This document shows, in pieces, positions 38,753 to 41,073 of a DNA stretch of 41,073 nucleotides. The notes beneath the pieces are model-generated. The model saw only the letters and a program-made list of their open reading frames with translations. It was not told the DNA's origin and did not search any database. The DNA lies in IMG/VR virus record IMGVR_UViG_3300029981_000025, positions 1-41,073 of that record; one strand, written 5' to 3'. Each line of letters opens with the position of its first letter. Positions within the stretch are counted from its first letter, which is position 1. Origin of the DNA: a virus. The position numbers and the translations under genes are program-made.

Positions 38753-40542
38753 GGTATTAATGTTTTGGCTGCTAAACCAGCTGCAGGAACAGATAACATT
38801 CTATTCAATCCTTTAGCTATAGTATACATATTATTATCTGACGGCTGCATTATATTAAAGATTCTTAATGGAAATTCTTTGGGAGAAGATTGATAGAAGT
38901 TAAATATTTCTCTAACTTTATCAGGTGTAACTGGATCATATGGGTGCTTTGTTAATCCTTGATCTAAAGCATATTGTTGCACTTCTGCTAACATAGGCGC
39001 TCTTTCTAATGAAGGCCCTTTCCTATTTCCAAAATTAAAATAATCTGCGGCATTTTCATCATTTCGTAACTTAGTTAGATACGACTCTTGTTTTAATGTT
39101 GGAGCCTTTTCTAATTGAGTTACATTTTTTAATGGCTCTTGTAGTTCTAAGTCTTTTAATATATCATCAATAACTGTAGGCATTTTAGTATCTAAACTAT
39201 TAACCTTTTGGAAAGAGTGTTCAATTTCATGTCGCATAATAGGACGAACATCTGGGTTCTTTAATATTGGACTAATGCCAAAAACATTTCCATTTCCAAT
39301 TGAAGTTGTACCATGATAGGCTGGACTTAAATAACTATCTATTACAACACTACTATTTAAATCTCTAGAATCCACTCCCAATGATTTAGCTCGACGAATT
39401 CCTTCAGGAGTTCTTAAACGATCTTGGACTTCTCCAAGAAGTGTTCTTGCATTTTTAGCGGCGCCATTAGGAATAGCGGTTAACTCTTTATATCAATTAA
39501 CTTTCTTAAAATCTTCTAAAGTTATTCCTGATACATCTTTAACTGGTGGAACTCGAGATAAACGAATATTAGGAACATTAATTCCAAACTGAGTATCCAT
39601 ATTACTTCTATATAAAGTGGCTTTAGCTTTAGGAAATCCAAATTCTTGATACATCTTAGTAACTTCTTTAGCTCCAGCCCTTGCTTTAAAATAAGAGTCA
39701 AATGTAATAGGACTTTTACCATTATCAATAGTACCAGGCAGCTTCTTTATAAAGGCAGAATTATTTAAGGAAATTTTAGTGCCAGGTAATTCACCTTTAA
39801 AGCCAGGTTTTGTAGTTTGTTTAAGAGTTGTCTTAAGGGCATCTAAACTTAATGTCCCAGCCTCTTCAACATAACCATCTACAGGAACTTTAGTCATTAA
39901 TCTATTAAAAGATCTTCCTGCTTGTAAAGGTTGGCCTGGCATATTAGCATCAAAGAAATGATGTGCTGGATTAGCCATGTCTTGATATAGAATCATCTCA
40001 CCTTTAGGATGAGTTTCATATGCTATAGGTGCAGAATTTACTAAAGCTTCATCATTGCCATACACCATACCACGATCTTTAACTAATAACTTATTTAACT
40101 TAGGTCTAAGTCCTTGATTTCGAGCAATAATATCGTCAAGAGTTGGTGCTACTTTATATCCTGTAAGTCAATTAGGTTTTGGATTCATTAAGAAATCTCC
40201 TTCCCCAACAACTCTCTTAGCAAGAGGATTAATTTTATAAGTATTCTGTAATAAAGATTTGCCTACTTCTCCTAATCCGCCAGCCATAGTAATAATATCA
40301 AATTCTGGATATACATTTTCTAGTGGAGCATTTGCTCTTGCCATTTGTGCTTCTTTTTCTGCAGCATAACGATCCTGATATGGAGCTTTACTAGCATCCA
40401 CATAATTCATTCGTATTCCTTGACCTATAGGTGTCTTAGTTAATACTTTAGCCTCAGGTATAACAAATTTATTTGGCGAGACAATATTATCAGGCGGAGC
40501 AATTTGTCTTTCCTTTGATTTATTGATTAATAGTTTTGGCAT
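38731..40542 (-). CDS. 603-residue protein with two in-frame TGA codons; HExxH motif
   Basis: Three open stretches (40542-40171, 40167-39496, 39492-38731) lie in one frame, separated only by TGA codons at 40170-40168 and 39495-39493. Read as Trp they give PKPN-W-LTGYK (residue 125) and KKVN-W-YKEL (residue 350). No TGG occurs in the whole gene. Residues 438-442 are HEIEH, the HExxH zinc-protease signature, preceded by RPIMR. The protein begins MPKLLINKSKERQIAPPD. It resembles in style the large late proteins of gut phages (virion cargo or tail proteins), but I do not recognise the family. A short basic tail KKKAEQ ends it at TAA. Confidence 0.82.
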
Positions 40543-40580
40543 AACTTATAATGATTTTATTTATAATCTTGTTTAATGCA

Positions 40581-40588
40581 CAAAGTTA
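40581..40588 (-). promoter_or_regulatory. Promoter -7 box TAACTTTG
   Basis: TAnnTTTG match 39 bases before the start at 40542, in a very AT-rich stretch. Confidence 0.5.
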
Positions 40589-40771
40589 TAACAAATATTT
40601 TAAAAAAATTTATCTTTATTAAATTTTATTTATTGGATGATATTAAATGTCACTCATGTTACGTGTAGTTTAAAGATCTCTCTTTTTTTAGAAAAAACTT
40701 AACGTAATTAGTTTTAAATAAAGAATTTTTAGATAAGCAAAAAATGTAGATTTTTTCTAAAAATAATCTCG

Positions 40772-40779
40772 TATATTTG
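40772..40779 (+). promoter_or_regulatory. Promoter -7 box TATATTTG
   Basis: TAnnTTTG match 23 bases before the start at 40802; divergent from the box at 40581. The transcript could run on into the UCA tRNA. Confidence 0.6.
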
Positions 40780-40801
40780 TATTATAAAATTAGAGAATGA
40801 T

Positions 40802-41014
40802 ATGGAAATGATTTTAAGAAAAAATGGCTTTACAAAGGATATAGATGAAAATGAATGGACTAGAAATGACTGGACGGTAAGAATAGATGGAAATACTATG
40901 GAAGTATTTAATGATCCGGACAAGACTGTTGGAAAATATTATATTGGGCCAATTAGTAAGATTGACTTTGAGGAACTACTTAAAGACATTGATTATATTG
41001 ATAGTTTAAATTAA
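40802..41014 (+). CDS. Hypothetical acidic protein, 70 residues
   Basis: Not recognised. Starts MEMILRKNGFTKDIDENEW, a small alpha/beta protein using TGG for both Trp codons, ends TAA seven bases before the tRNA. Likely in the same transcript as the tRNA. Confidence 0.7.
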   Translation: MEMILRKNGFTKDIDENEWTRNDWTVRIDGNTMEVFNDPDKTVGKYYIGPISKIDFEELLKDIDYIDSLN

Positions 41015-41021
41015 ACAATAT

Positions 41022-41073
41022 GCGGGTACTTTCCTATTGGGAATAGAAGTGGTCTTCAAAACCACACGTGGAG
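41022..41073 (+). tRNA. tRNA with anticodon TCA (UGA-decoding, tRNA-Trp-like), 3' part cut off
   Basis: Acceptor strand GCGGGTA, short D-stem TTC/GAA around a loop containing TTGGGAA, then a perfect anticodon stem GTGGT/ACCAC with loop CTTCAAA, so anticodon TCA. The loop and the flanking GGT/ACC are those of bacterial tRNA-Trp (loop CTCCAAA) except that CCA is TCA. Selenocysteine tRNA has the same loop, but its 6-bp D-stem is not evident here. The T-arm and 3' acceptor lie outside the window. Confidence 0.8.

Noticed and set aside
38731-40542. Three separate genes or a pseudogene with nonsense mutations
   Set aside because: All three pieces share one frame, both breaks are TGA and never TAA or TAG, no TGG is used, and two nearby genes show the same feature.
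41022-41073. Selenocysteine tRNA
   Set aside because: The loop matches, but the D-stem is short, the anticodon arm is Trp-like, five TGAs in three unrelated small genes suit Trp recoding, and no SECIS-like hairpins or sel genes were seen. The missing 3' half leaves some doubt.
1-41073. CRISPR array, insertion sequence, integrase or attachment site
   Set aside because: No regularly spaced repeats, transposase or recombinase motifs, or terminal inverted repeats were found by reading; the tRNA-rich region shows no duplicated tRNA end typical of an att site.

Overview
The window looks like part of a large, AT-rich, tailed-phage-type genome that infects a Bacteroidota host. Support: almost every gene from 187 to 35225 is on the minus strand in tight operons with ATGA/TAATG overlaps; two tRNA islands; HNH homing endonucleases; many small unknown genes; no rRNA or host-type metabolic operons; and TAnnTTTG promoter boxes of the Bacteroidota type before several genes. 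No capsid, terminase, portal or polymerase gene lies here, so the phage assignment is an inference.

Layout. 1-4430: tRNA island (partial tRNA, Ala, Arg-ACG, Met, Cys, Arg-TCT, Pro, initiator Met, Glu) with HAD and AAA+ proteins, an HNH nuclease and a broken ATPase/HNH junction. 4475-8205: small unknown genes, four tandem copies of a Cys-rich domain, a PNKP-like HAD phosphatase and a Nudix hydrolase. 8228-9436: a tmRNA gene whose T-loop is split by an 849-nt group I intron carrying an antisense HNH gene. 9446-12870: a small protein with a ribosomal L12-like C-terminus, an IMPDH/GMP-reductase family enzyme and an adenylosuccinate synthetase. 12876-24378: a module of a vWA protein, a beta-repeat protein, a 775-residue repeat-bearing SPFH protein, a DUF2828/TROVE-like vWA protein, and a MoxR/CobS-like AAA+ ATPase with its partner proteins; a repeated intergenic motif (7 copies) marks 11.7-18.9 kb. 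24611-35225: small unknown genes interrupted by two long stretches without genes (29411-30053, 31590-32412) that look like large structured RNAs. 35723-38717: rightward operon opening with winged-helix proteins. 38731-40542: a 603-residue leftward gene. 41022 to the end: a tRNA with anticodon UCA.

The strongest biology is genetic-code related. Three genes at the right end (36698-36916, 37929-38090, 38731-40542) are open only if TGA is read as an amino acid; five in-frame TGA codons occur, and the 603-residue gene has two TGA and no TGG. At the right edge lies a tRNA whose anticodon loop equals that of bacterial tRNA-Trp except that CCA is TCA. By contrast at least six genes on the left end in TGA, three of them in ATGA-type overlaps. 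The picture is a phage with a standard-code block and a block where TGA means Trp, and which also brings its own initiator tRNA and an intron-split tmRNA: an unusually broad set of translation-control parts.

Limits: functions are judged by reading motifs, not by database search. tRNA and RNA structures were folded by eye. Many small genes are not recognised.
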